This document shows positions 42,238 to 52,689 of a stretch of 64,000 nucleotides of DNA, in pieces. Under the pieces are notes generated by a model, which saw nothing but the letters and a program-made list of their open reading frames with translations, was not told where the DNA came from and did not search any database. The number at the start of each line of letters is the position of its first letter. Positions within the stretch are counted from its first letter, which is position 1. The stretch comes from Procambarus clarkii (lineage: Eukaryota > Arthropoda > Malacostraca > Decapoda > Cambaridae): the NCBI RefSeq assembly GCF_040958095.1, contig NC_091188.1, positions 6,116,556-6,180,555 on the forward strand. Direction: 5' to 3'. The position numbers and the translations under genes are program-made.

Positions 42238-42308
42238 GCCTCGTAGGCCTGGTGGATAGCGCGCAGGACTCGTAATTCTGTGGCGCGGGTTCGATTCCCG
42301 CACGAGGC
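42238..42308 (+). tRNA. tRNA-like head of SINE (Thr-CGT-like), not a functional tRNA gene
   Basis: Cloverleaf features are given under the SINE. It is fused to the SINE body without an intervening terminator, so it is read as the SINE promoter region (A and B boxes), not as a cellular tRNA gene. Confidence 0.5.
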
Positions 42309-42490
42309 AGAAACAAATGGGCAAAGTTTCTTTCACCCTGAATGCCCCTGTTACCTAGCAGTAAATAGGTACCTGGGAGTTAGTCAGCTGTCACGGGCTG
42401 CTTCCTGGGGGTGGAGGCCTGGTCGAGGACCGGGCCGCGGGGACACTAAAGCCCCGAAATCATCTCAAGATAACCTCAAGATAACCTCCT
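42238..42490 (+). mobile_element. tRNA-derived SINE, best-preserved copy
   Basis: The head 42238-42308 folds as a tRNA. Acceptor stem gcctcgt/acgaggc is seven perfect pairs. Anticodon stem cagga/ttctg has loop ctcgtaa (anticodon CGT, Thr-like). T stem gcggg/cccgc has loop ttcgatt. Only the D stem is poor. The body (agtaaataggtacctgggag, cacgggctgcttcctggggg), the ggcctggtcgaggaccgggc module and a terminal direct repeat of tcaagataacc follow. The near-perfect fold suggests a young insertion. Confidence 0.9.
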
Positions 42491-42637
42491 GTTCACTTCT
42501 GGTTTCGTCCGTTATTTTACCTTTTCTGCATATTCTTGTATTTTTGTTTGTTTTGCTTGTATTGTTTGTTAAAGAAGATACTTGTGTGCTTATCCTGGTG
42601 GTGTTGGTGTGTATGGTGGCAGCCGGTGGGATCCAGG

Positions 42638-42896
42638 AGCCAGATTCACGAAACAGTTACGCAAGTTACTTACGAACGTGTACATCTTTCCTCAATCTTT
42701 GACGGCTTTGGTTACATTTATTAAACAGTTTACAAGCATGACAACTTGCCAATCAACTGTTGTTATTGTTATAAACAGCCTCCTGGTGCTTCGGAGCTCA
42801 TTAACTGTTTAATAATTGTAAACAAAGCCGCCAAAGATTGAGAAAAGATGTACAGGTTCGTAAGTACTTGCGTAACTGCTTCGTGAATCTGGCCCC
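42638..42896. mobile_element. Foldback MITE, copy 2
   Basis: gccagattcacgaaacagtt to cgtgaatctggcccc. The inner part (atcaactgttgttattgtta) is inverted relative to copies 1 and 4, showing insertion in the other orientation. Confidence 0.85.
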
Positions 42897-43080
42897 CAAG
42901 GCTCTCCCACACGCCCCGAATCCGTTAACATGTAACGTATTTTGTACAAATTTCGACACTAATATTATCGTTTTCTTTGCAGCTACCTCGTTGGGTTAGA
43001 TGGGTTGCTGGGGTTCGTACTTTTCTGGTTATTGAAAACAGTTGTATTTTTTTTTTTACGGTATGACAAATGGAGAGATG

Positions 43081-43150
43081 TTGTTGTTTCAGATTTAGCT
43101 ACTCAGAACGAAGTGTCCATGTAGCACGGGCTATGGTGAGCCCGTAGAAA
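43081..43150 (-). mobile_element. VNTR-retroposon, truncated copy
   Basis: 'ttgttgtttcagatttagct' through the hairpin unit 'cacgggctatggtgagcccg', ending at gtag followed by A9. The body beyond the hairpin is absent. Confidence 0.7.
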
Positions 43151-43214
43151 AAAAAATTAGAGAGAACTGGATACTCCAGTTAAGTGTATTTGGCAGTGTG
43201 GTGGAGGGTGGGAG

Positions 43215-43256
43215 TGTGTACTCACCTATTTGTACTCGCCTATTTGTGCTTGCAGG
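43215..43256 (-). mobile_element. LINE 3' tail, left part, split by an insertion
   Basis: 'gtgtactcacctatttgtac' to tgcttgcagg. It continues at 43457 with tgcttgcgggggttgagg and 'ggctctttggtcccgcctct' (to 43495). The retroposon at 43257 lies between. Confidence 0.75.
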
Positions 43257-43456
43257 GACATTCAGCACCGCTCCTGTGCCAGGTAAGTTCACTACGGGCT
43301 CACCATAGCCCGTGCTACTTGCCCCGCTCCTGTGCCAGGTAAGTTACGGGCTCACCATAGCCCATGCTACTTGCCCCGCTCCTGTGCCAGGTAAGTTACG
43401 GGCTCACCATAGCCCGTGCTACTTGGAACTTGTTCCGAGTAGCTGAATCTATAACA
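43257..43456 (+). mobile_element. VNTR-retroposon nested in a LINE tail, 3 units
   Basis: Flanked by tgcttgcagg (43247-43256) and tgcttgcggg (43457-43466), a 10-bp TSD inside LINE 3' sequence. Here the element lies in sense on the plus strand: gcaccgctcctgtgccagg, three hairpin units (near 43293, 43347, 43399), the ggaacttgttcc stem and a short gaatctataaca end. Confidence 0.85.
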
Positions 43457-43685
43457 TGCTTGCGGGGGTTGAGGTCTGGCTCTTTGGTCCCGCCTCTGTG
43501 TGGTGGAGCGTGGGAGTGTGTGAGGCTGGGGTGTGTTGCGGAAGTGCTGCCCAGCCCCGGTCACACCTCCACTCAGTAATTCAGTGTCGGCTTGTCATGA
43601 ATATGGGCTCCAGGCCGGCGGGTTTGTCACCCCCGGCGTCCACTCCCGCACCAGCGTGTTCACCACTCTTGTTGGTCATGTGTGT

Positions 43686-43766
43686 AAGACGGGCTCACCA
43701 TAGCCCGTGCTACTTGGAACTTCTTGTTCCAGGTAGCAAATCTTGGAACTTCTTGTTCCAGGTAGC
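43686..43766 (+). mobile_element. VNTR-retroposon fragment with duplicated stem
   Basis: One hairpin unit (acgggctcaccatagcccgt) then 'cttggaacttcttgttccag' twice. It abuts the left edge of the large palindrome. Confidence 0.7.
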
Positions 43767-44570
43767 AGAGCAAGAGTGGCGGTGACTGTTCTTGACTGGG
43801 GGTTAGAACAAACATGCCGTCAACTGTGCCGCTGGTCCTCACAGGGTTGTCGGTGCCGTCATCCTCCAACTGTGTTGACAGTTGGAGCAGCACCTCTGCT
43901 GAAGAACAACAATGGGTGTTTGTACACCGCGGGCGGCTTCCTGCGTGCCTGCGCCTGGAATGGACGAGCACTCCTGGAAAAATGGGGGGCCAGATTCACG
44001 AAGCAGTTACGCAAGCACTTACGAACGAGTACATCTTTCCTCAATCTTTGACGGCTTTGGTTACATTTATTAAACAGTTTACAAGCATGACAACTGGCCA
44101 ATCAACTGTTGTTATTGTTATCAACAGCCTCCTGGTGCTTCGGAGCTCATTAACTGTTTAATAATTGTAAACAAAGCCGCCAAAGATTGAGAAAAGATGC
44201 GCAGGTTCGTAAGTGCTTGCGTAACTGCTTCGTGAATCTGGTGCTTCGGAGCTCATTAACTGTTTAATAATTGTAAACAAAGCCGCCAAAGATTGAGAAA
44301 AGATGCACAGGTTCGTAAGTGCTTGCGTAACTGCTTCGTGAATCTGGCCCCCCATTTTTCCAGGAGTGCTCGTCCATTCCAGGCGCAGGCACGCAGGAAG
44401 CCGCCCGCGGTGTACAAACACCCATTGTTGTTCTTCAGCAGAGGTGCTGCTCCAACTGTCAACACAGTTGGAGGATGACGGCACCGACAACCCTGTGAGG
44501 ACCAGCGGCACAGTTGACGGCATGTTTGTTCTAACCCCCAGTCAAGAACAGTCACCGCCACTCTTGCTCT
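43767..44570. repeat. Large inverted repeat (about 800 bp palindrome) centred on a MITE
   Basis: The unique arm 43767-43983 (agagcaagagtggcggtgac...) is repeated in reverse complement at 44354-44570 (...gtcaccgccactcttgctct). I see no mismatch in the parts compared by eye. The middle is foldback MITE copy 3 plus a second right half. The ORFs in the arms mirror one another and are not coding. Confidence 0.85.
43984..44353. mobile_element. Foldback MITE copy 3 with duplicated right half
   Basis: A complete copy (43984-44240) runs straight into a second copy of its last ~112 bp (44241-44353). The join is at a shared 'ctggtgcttcgg' word: gaatctg|gtgcttcgg against cctcctg|gtgcttcgg. Confidence 0.85.
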
Positions 44571-44706
44571 CACTCTTCTCTCTCTCCTCCTCCTCCACAC
44601 TGCTTCTTAACGTCCCTCTAACTCTTATTATTGACCTCTACCTCCGCACACTTTTCGCGTGAAAGGCGCAGTAGCGAGTCAAGGAAGGGACGGGGAGATG
44701 GCCCTC

Positions 44707-46341
44707 GGGTGTGTACACCTGACTCACCCTACGGTCTGGGTGTACACACCTGACTCACCCTACGGTCTGGGTGTACACACCTGACTCGCCCTACGGTCTA
44801 GGTGTACACACCTGACTCACCCTACGGTCTGGGTGTACACACCTGACTCACCCTACGGTCTGGGTGTACACACCTGACTCGCCCTACGGTCTAGGTGTAC
44901 ACACCTGACTCACCCTACGGTCTGGGTGTACACACCTGACTCACCCTACGGTCTGGGTGTACACACCTGACTCGCCCTACGGTCTAGGTGTACACACCTG
45001 ACTCACCCTACGGTCTAGGTGTACACACCTGACTCACCCTACGGTCTGGGTGTACACACCTGATTCGCCCTACGGTCAAGGTGTACACACCTGACTCACC
45101 CTACGGTCTGGGTGTACACACCTGACTCACCCTACGGTCTGGGTGTACACACCTGACTCGCCCTACGGTCTAGGTGTACACACCTGACTCACCCTACGGT
45201 CTGGGTGTACACACCTGACTCGCCCTACGGTCTAGGTGTACACACCTGACTCACCCTACGGTCTAGGTGTACACACCTGACTCACCCTACGGTCTGGGTG
45301 TACACACCTGACTCGCCCTACGGTCTAGGTGTACACACCTGACTCACCCTACGGTCTGAGTGTATACACACCTGACTCACCCTACGGTCTAGGTGTACAC
45401 ACCTGACTCGCCCTACGGTCTGGGTGTACACACCTGACTCGCCCTACGCTCTGGGTGTACACACCTGACTCACCCTACGGTCTGGGTGTACACACCTGAC
45501 TCACCCTACGGTCTGGGTGTACACACCTGACTCACCCTACGGTCTGGGTGTACACACCTGACTCACCCTACGGTCTGGGTGTATACACCTGACTCACCCT
45601 ACGGTCTGGGTGTACACACCTGACTCACCCTACGGTCTGGGTGTACACACCTGACTCACCCTACGGTCTAGGTGTACACACCTGACTCACCCTACGGTCT
45701 GGGTGTATACACCTGACTCACCCTACGGTCTGGGTGTACACACCTGACTCACCCTACGGTCTGGGTGTACACACCTGACTCACCCTACGGTCTGGGTGTA
45801 CACACCTGACTCACCCTACGGTCTGGTTGTATACACCTGACTCACCCTACGGTCTGGGTGTACACACCTGACTCACCCTACGGTCTGGGTGTACACACCT
45901 GACTCACCCTACGGTCTGGGTGTACACACCTGACTCACCCTACGGTCTGGGTGTACACACCTGACTCACCCTACGGTCTGGGTGTACACACCTGACTCAC
46001 CCTACGGTCTGGGTGTACACACCTGACTCACCCTACGGTCTGGGTGTACACACCTGACTCACCCTACGGTCTGGGTGTACACACCTGACTCACCCTACGG
46101 TCTGGGTGTGTACACCTGACTCACCCTACGGTCTGGGTGTACACACCTGACTCGCCCTACGGTCTGGGTGTACACACCTGACTCACCCTACGGTCTGGGT
46201 GTACACACCTGACTCACCCTACGGTCTGGGTGTACACACCTGACTCACCCTACGGTCTGGGTGTACACACCTGACTCACCCTACGGTCTGGGTGTACACA
46301 CCTGACTCACCCTACGGTCTGGGTGTACACACCTGACTCAT
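44707..46341. repeat. Minisatellite, 31-bp unit, about 53 copies
   Basis: Unit gggtgtacacacctgactca plus ccctacggtct. Variants: tcg for tca, ctagg for ctggg, and rare gtatac or gtgtac. Same family as 39264-39682. The left half alternates the variants in short blocks; the right half is nearly uniform, as if recently amplified. Confidence 0.95.
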
Positions 46342-46430
46342 CTAAATCTAAATCTAACAATCTAAAAAAACACAAACAAAACAAACACAATAAAATGTCT
46401 CACAAAGGATGTATACACCGCTGGGAAGAT

Positions 46431-46996
46431 GTTGTTGTTGTTGTTGTTGTTGTCATAGATTCGTCGGAACAAGTTCCAAGTAGCACGGGCTATGGTGAGC
46501 CCGTAGTGGACTTACCTGGCACAGGAGCGGGGCAAGTAGCACGGGCTATGGTGAGCCCGTAGTGGACTTACCTGGCACAGGAGCGGGGCAAGTAGCACGG
46601 GCTATGGTGAGCCCGTAGTGGACTTACCTGGCACAGGAGCGGGGCAAGTAGCACGGGCTATGGTGAGCCCGTAGTGGACTTACCTGGCACAGGAGCGGGG
46701 CAAGTAGCCCGGGCTATGGTGATCCCGTAGTGGACTTACCTGGCACAGGAGCGGGGCAAGTAGCACGGGCTATGGTGAGCCCGTAGTGGACTTACCTGGC
46801 ACAGGAGCGGGGCAAGTAGCACGGGCTATGGTGAGCCCGTAGTGGACTTACCTGGCACAGGAGCGGGGCAAGTAGCACGGGCTATGGTGAGCCCGTAGTG
46901 GACTTACCTGGCACAGGAGCGGGGCAAGTAGCACGGGCTATGGTGAGCCCGTAGTGGACTTACCTGGCACAGGAGCGGGGCAAGTAGCACGGGCTA
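46431..46996 (-). mobile_element. VNTR-retroposon with about 9.5 units, 5'-truncated
   Basis: (TTG)8-like end, 'catagattcgtcggaacaag', then 56-bp units starting at 46484, 46540, 46596, 46652, 46708, 46764, 46820, 46876 and 46932, and a partial at 46988. It stops inside a unit (cacgggctat|tctgg). On the element's own strand that is the 5' end, so this is 5' truncation, typical of retroposition. The unit at 46708 has paired-arm changes. Confidence 0.85.
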
Positions 46997-46999
46997 TTC

Positions 47000-47546
47000 T
47001 GGTGTAATATCTCCAGTTATGTCCACTCTTTAGTCTTTCTCTTTTTTTCAGAAGTTGGAAGTTGTCTTCCCTTCATACTGTACTGCATTTGAGGTCCATT
47101 TACTCCTATTCCTATTCTCATACCCTTGCATTTGTCAGGGTTAAAGTCTAGTACCCATTTCTCAGACCATCTCTAGAGATTGTCTAGGTCATCTTGTAAT
47201 GGTTTGCAGTCCTCGTCAGTTCTGATTCGCCGCTTTAACTTTGCATCATCAGCAAACGTGAATAAGAATGAGTTACTTCTGTTATATCGTTGACATATAT
47301 TAAGAACAGGATGGGGCTCTAGTGTCGATCTTGAGGTACTTCACTCGTTATCCCTCTCTCCAGTCTGACAGGTCTCCTCGTACTGTGACTCTCTGGCTTC
47401 TTCCTGGAAGGTACTCCTTCACCCACATTAGTCAATACCTTCCTGAATACTCCAGCTGGTTTTTCGTGTTTGTGTAGGAGTCGCTCGTGAGGAACAGTCA
47501 AAGGCTTCCTGGCATTCTAGGAAAATGCAGTTTTTCCAGCCCTCTG
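47000..47546 (-). pseudogene. LINE reverse transcriptase palm, decayed
   Basis: Minus-strand reading, in two frames: VPQDRH*SPILFLIYVNDI (motif B, with a stop), then FLFTFADDAKLKRRIRTDED (motif C, FADD at about 47241-47257). CKPLQDDLDNL, a stop, RWSEKWVLDFNPDKCKGM follows. This is the CR1/L2 palm pattern. At least one frameshift and two stops make it inactive. The (CT)n tract at 47547 lies at its 5' side. Confidence 0.75.
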
Positions 47547-48060
<514 letters not shown>

Positions 48061-48065
<5 letters not shown>

Positions 48066-48335
48066 TTGAGTTGTTATTTTGTCGTAGAACGCGACTAAGT
48101 TGGTCGAGCAGGATCTTATTTGCTGAGTTCATGATAATACTTGAAATGTTTTGTTTATGCCCTAAATGTTCTACGAGCCTTCCTTTAAGTAGCCTCTCTC
48201 TAGTATCCTACAGGAAACACTTGCTAGTGCTGCCGGGCTGTAGTTCAGGGGCTCCTGTCTTCCTCCTCACTTGTATATACGCCACTTTTCAATTGTCAGG
48301 AAGTTCCCCTATTTGTAGCGAGGAGTGTGTGTGTG
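48061..48335 (-). other. Possible upstream part of the same LINE
   Basis: The minus frame gives MNSANKILLDQLSRVLRQNN and, in another frame, KVAYIQVRRKTGAPELQPG. Repeat-like text, but I cannot align it to a specific LINE domain. If correct, the (CT)n tract grew inside the element. Confidence 0.3.
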
Positions 48336-48689
48336 TGGTTGTGGTGCTGCTGGGCGTCGAACCAACGTCGGTCATGGAGACTGTGAGAGCTGTGCCGCTG
48401 CCCCAGCCTCACATGTGCTTACGGCGAGGCCAATAATGACTGACTTGACTGCTCTGGAGCGCCCGGTACCAAGCGCGTACGATTTCCTGTGTTTCCTGGT
48501 TGATATTTCTCCTCCGTCCTTACAGCCTGCGGCGAGGCAGCCTTCCCGCCTTGTGTTCCACTCCAAATATCCCTGTCTAACATTCCGTATTTTGTTCGCT
48601 ATTATGCCACTGTTTTAAAGATTCTATTTCATTGATAAACCTTTGTTAGAGACAGGTTTGAAGAGATACGGGTTTTGTCGTGGAAGAAA

Positions 48690-49010
48690 GAAAACGAAGC
48701 GGATCATAGAAAACGGGAACGCCGGAGTGTTTTATCGGCTGGAAAGTCGGTGTCGGCGGCAGAGCTCAGTTAGCGTGTTGCGAGTGTAGGGGGCGTCACG
48801 CTGCGCGCTCTGGCCGTGTTATAGTGTGTGTGTATGAGAGCGACTGTATGTAGTGCTCGGGCGACACTGTAGTGAGGAGGGGGGCGGTGGCGGCGTGTAG
48901 TGTCCCGCCGCCCCCTCCCCCTAGTGGTAGTGTAGTGGACTAGCAAGTGTAAGGGTGGCGGCTAGTGTGGCCGAGGAGGGCGGCTGGTGGTGGCCAGGTC
49001 CTGCTGCTGC
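48690..49010 (+). promoter_or_regulatory. CpG-rich promoter-like island
   Basis: GC- and CpG-rich non-repetitive sequence, unlike its neighbours. It contains an arthropod-type initiator (gctcagttagcg, TCAGT at about 48766) and a GC-rich 5'UTR-like stretch up to a (CCTT)-type run at 49020. The short plus ORF from 48955 (ASVAEEGGWWWPGPAAAVLW) runs into low-complexity sequence. A transcription start for a plus-strand gene whose exons lie outside the window, or at 52.7 kb, is possible. Confidence 0.35.
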
Positions 49011-49223
49011 AGTGTTGTGGCCTCCCTTCCCCTTCCCTCCCCTCCCTCCTTCCCTTCCCTCCCCTCCCTCCTTCCCTTCCCCTCCCTCCCCGTCCCTTCG
49101 TCTCCTTCCCTTCCCCCGTCTTCCTCCTCCTACGGCTCCTTCCCCTCCAGGGTGTGTGTGTGTGTGTGTGTCTTCCTCCTTCCAGTGCTGGTAGCTCCCT
49201 TCTCTAGCATCTTTATCCTTCAG

Positions 49224-50725
49224 GGTTAGGGCACCTCTCTCCTACAGTAGGTGTGGCACCCCTCTATCCTTCTACAGTAGGTGTGGCACCCCTCTATCCT
49301 CCTACAGTAGGTGTGGCACCCCTCTATCCTTCTACAGTAGGTGTGGCACCCCTCTATCCTTCTACAGTAGGTGTGGCACCCCCCTCTATTCTCCTACTGT
49401 AGGTGTGGCACCCCCCTCTATTCTCCTACTGTAGGTGTGGCACCCCCCTCTATTCTCCTACTGTAGGTGTGGCACCCCTCTATCCTTCTACAGTAGGTGT
49501 GGCACCCCTCTATCCTTCTACAGTAGGTGTGGCACCCCCCTCTATCCTCCTACAGTAGGTGTGGCACCCCTCTATCCTTCTACAGTAGGTGTGGCACCCC
49601 TCTATCCTCCTACAGTAGGTGTGGCACCCCCTCTATCCTCCTACAGTAGGTGTGGCACCCCCTCTATCCTCCTACAGTAGGTGTGGCACCCCTCTATCCT
49701 CCTACAGTAGGTGTGGCACCCCCTCTATCCTACAGTAGGTGTGGCACCCCTCTATCCTCCTACAGTAGGTGTGGCACCCCTCTATCCTTCTACAGTAGGT
49801 GTGGCACCCCTCTATCCTCCTACAGTAGGTGTGGCACCCCCTCTATCCTCCTACAGTAGGTGTGGCACCCCTCTATCCTCCTACAGTAGGTGTGGCACCC
49901 CCTCTATCCTACAGTAGGTGTGGCACCCCCTCTATCCTCCTACAGTAGGTGTGGCACCCCTCTATCCTCCTACAGTAGGTGTGGCACCCCTCTATCCTTC
50001 TACAGTAGGTGTGGCACCCCTCTATCCTTCTACAGTAGGTGTGGCACCCCTCTATCCTCCTACAGTGGGTGTGGCACCCCCTCTATCCTCCTACAGTAGG
50101 TGTGGCACCCCTCTATCCTCCTACAGTAGGTGTGGCACCCCTCTATTCTCCTACAGTAGGTGTGGCACCCCTCTATCCTTCTACAGTAGGTGTGGCACCC
50201 CTCTATCCTCCTACAGTAGGTGTGGCACTCCTCTATCCTCATACAGTAGGTGTGGCACCCCTCTATCCTCCTACAGTAGGCGTGGCACCCCTCTATCCTT
50301 CTACAGTAGGTGTGGCACCCCTCTATCCTCCTACAGTAGGTGTGGCACTCCTCTATCCTCCTACAGTAGGTGTGGCACCCCTCTATCCTCCTACAGTAGG
50401 TGTGGTACCCCTCTATCCTCCTACAGTAGGTGTGGCACCCCTCTATTCTCCTACAGTAGGTGTGGCACCCCTCTATCCTCCTACAGTAGGTGTGGCACCC
50501 CTCTATCCTCCTACAGTAGGTGTGGCACCCCTCTATTCTCCTACAGTAGGTGTGGCACCCCTCTATCCTCCTACAGTAGGTGTGGCACCCCTCTATTCTC
50601 CTACAGTAGGTGTGGCACCCCTCTATCCTCCTACAGTAGGTGTGGCACCCCCTCTATCCTCCTACAGTAGGTGTGGCACCCCTCTATCCTCCTACAGTAG
50701 GTGTGGCACCCCCTCTCTCCTTCAG
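49224..50725. repeat. Minisatellite, 30-bp unit, about 49 copies
   Basis: Unit taggtgtggcacccctctat plus cctcctacag. Variants of 27-32 bp from C-run and 'ctcct' changes. Each unit ends in a pyrimidine tract plus CAG, the layout of a 3' splice site. Long plus ORFs (250 codons) arise because the unit lacks stops in two frames. Confidence 0.95.
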
Positions 50726-50975
50726 GTGACATGGCACTCACCTCTCCTCGTCCAGGAGGTGTGGCACGCTTCTCTCCTGCAGGAGGTATGCATCTTCCTT
50801 ATCCAAACCTGACGAATCCTTCCTGGGAAAGGAAAGCCAAACCTGTTGGCTCTCCAACAGGTTTGGCTCCTTCCTTCTTCAGGTGTGGCACCTCCTTTTT
50901 TCAGGTGTGGCACTTCACTCATACAGGATGTGTGACACACTCCCCCTTCAGATGTGACACATTCCTCCAGGCGTG
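50726..50975. repeat. Degenerate edge of the 30-bp array
   Basis: 'caggtgtggcac' words recur at irregular spacing (50705, 50757, 50880, 50902) with diverged fillers, as expected of old units at an array edge. One short palindrome, 'ccaaacctgttggctctcca' with acaggtttgg, lies at 50838. Confidence 0.6.
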
Positions 50976-50979
50976 AGTG

Positions 50980-52512
50980 CCACCTTCCCCACCCCTGGTG
51001 GCACCTTCCCCACCCCTGGTGGCACCTTCCCAACCCCTGGTGGCACCTTCCCCACCCCCCTGGTGGCACCTTCCCCACCCCCCTGGTGGCACCTTCCCAA
51101 CCCCTGGTGGCACCTTCCCCACCCCTGGTGGCACCTTCCCAACCCCTGGTGGCACCTTCCCCACCCCTGGTGGGACCTTCCCAACCCCTGGTGGCACCTT
51201 CCCCACCCCCCTGCTGGCACCTTCCCCACCCCCCTGGAAGCACCTTCCCCACCCCCCTGGTGGCACCTTCCCCACCCCCCTGGTGGCACCTTCCCCACCC
51301 CCCTGGTGGCACCTTCCCCACCCCCCTGGTGGCACCTTCCCCACCCCCCTGGTGGCACCTTCCCCACCCCCCTGGTGGCACCTTCCCCACCCCCCTGGTG
51401 GCACCTTCCCCACCCCCCTGGTGGCACCTTTCCCACCCCTCTGGTGGCACCTTCCCCACCCCCCTGGTGGCACCTTCCCCACCCCCCTGGTGGCACCTTC
51501 CCCACCCCCCCTGGTGGCACCTTCCCCACCCCCCTGGTGGCACCTTCCCCACCCCTGGTGGCACCTTCCCCACCCCCCTGGTGGCACCTTCCTCATCCCC
51601 CTGGTGGCACCTTCCCCACCCCCCCCTGGTGGCACCTTCCCCACCCCCCTGGTGGCACCTTCCCCACCCCCCTGGTGGCACCTTCCTCATCCCCCTGGTG
51701 GCACCTTCCCCACCCCCCCTGGTGGCACCTTCCCCACCCCTGGTGGCACCTTCCCCACCCCCCTGGTGGCACCTTCCCCACCCCCCTGGTGGCACCTTCC
51801 CCACCCCCCTGGTGGCACCTTCCCCACCCCCCTGGTGGCACCTTCCCCACCCCCCTGGTGGCACCTTCCCCACCCCCCTGGTGGCACCTTCCCCACCCCC
51901 CTGGTGGCACCTTCCCCCACCCCTCTGGTGGCACCTTCCCCACCCCCCTGGTGGCACCTTCCCCACCCCCCTGGTGGCACCTTCCCCACCCCCCCTGGTG
52001 GCACCTTCCCCACCCCCCCTGGTGGCACCTTCCCCACCCCCCTGGTGGCACCTTCCCCACCCCTGGTGGCACCTTCCCCACCCCCCTGGTGGCACCTTCC
52101 TCATCCCCCTGGTGGCACCTTCCCCACCCCCCCTGGTGGCACCTTCCCCACCCCCCTGGTGGCACCTTCCCCACCCCCCTGGTGGCACCTTCCTCATCCC
52201 CCTGGTGGCACCTTCCCCACCCCCCCTGGTGGCACCTTCCCCACCCCTGGTGGCACCTTCCCCACCCCCCTGGTGGCACCTTCCTCATCCCCCTGGTGGC
52301 ACCTTCCCCACCCCCCTGGTGGCACCTTCCCCACCCCTTTGGTGGCACCTTCCTCATCCCCCTGGTGGCACCTTCCCCACCCCCCCCTGGTGGCACCTTC
52401 CCCACCCCCCCCGGTGGCACCTTCCCCACCCCTGGTGGCACCTTCCCCACCCCCCCTGGTGGCACCTTCCCCACCCCTGGTGGCACCTTCCCCACCCCCG
52501 GTGGCACCCTCC
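50980..52512. repeat. Minisatellite, 23-bp unit, about 67 copies
   Basis: Unit ccctggtggcaccttcccca plus ccc, with length variants (20-25 bp) in the C run and a 'tcctcatccc' variant spread through the array. ORFs over 500 codons in all plus frames and on the minus strand are artefacts. The minus strand has G4 and G6 runs in every unit (quadruplex-prone). Confidence 0.95.
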
Positions 52513-52689
52513 CTACCCTCTCTCTCTCTTAGGTCAAACGAGGATTTCGTTTTATGTGGCTCCGATTACATGTACATTGTTGTCCTAAGTTCCCACTCTA
52601 TGAGGACATTTGAATTGCAACATATTGTGTGTTGCAACATGGACAGTATACCGTTCTTGGTATGCACTGCAACGCTGTGTATTTATTAT

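Noticed and set aside
42238-42308. Functional tRNA-Thr gene
   Set aside because: The D stem is poor and the sequence continues directly into the conserved SINE body.
43743-44600. Paired ORFs of about 100-120 codons on both strands
   Set aside because: They are mirror images produced by the large inverted repeat and contain MITE sequence.
44707-46341. CRISPR-like array of regular 31-bp repeats
   Set aside because: There are no unique spacers between repeats; it is a head-to-tail minisatellite in a eukaryotic genome.
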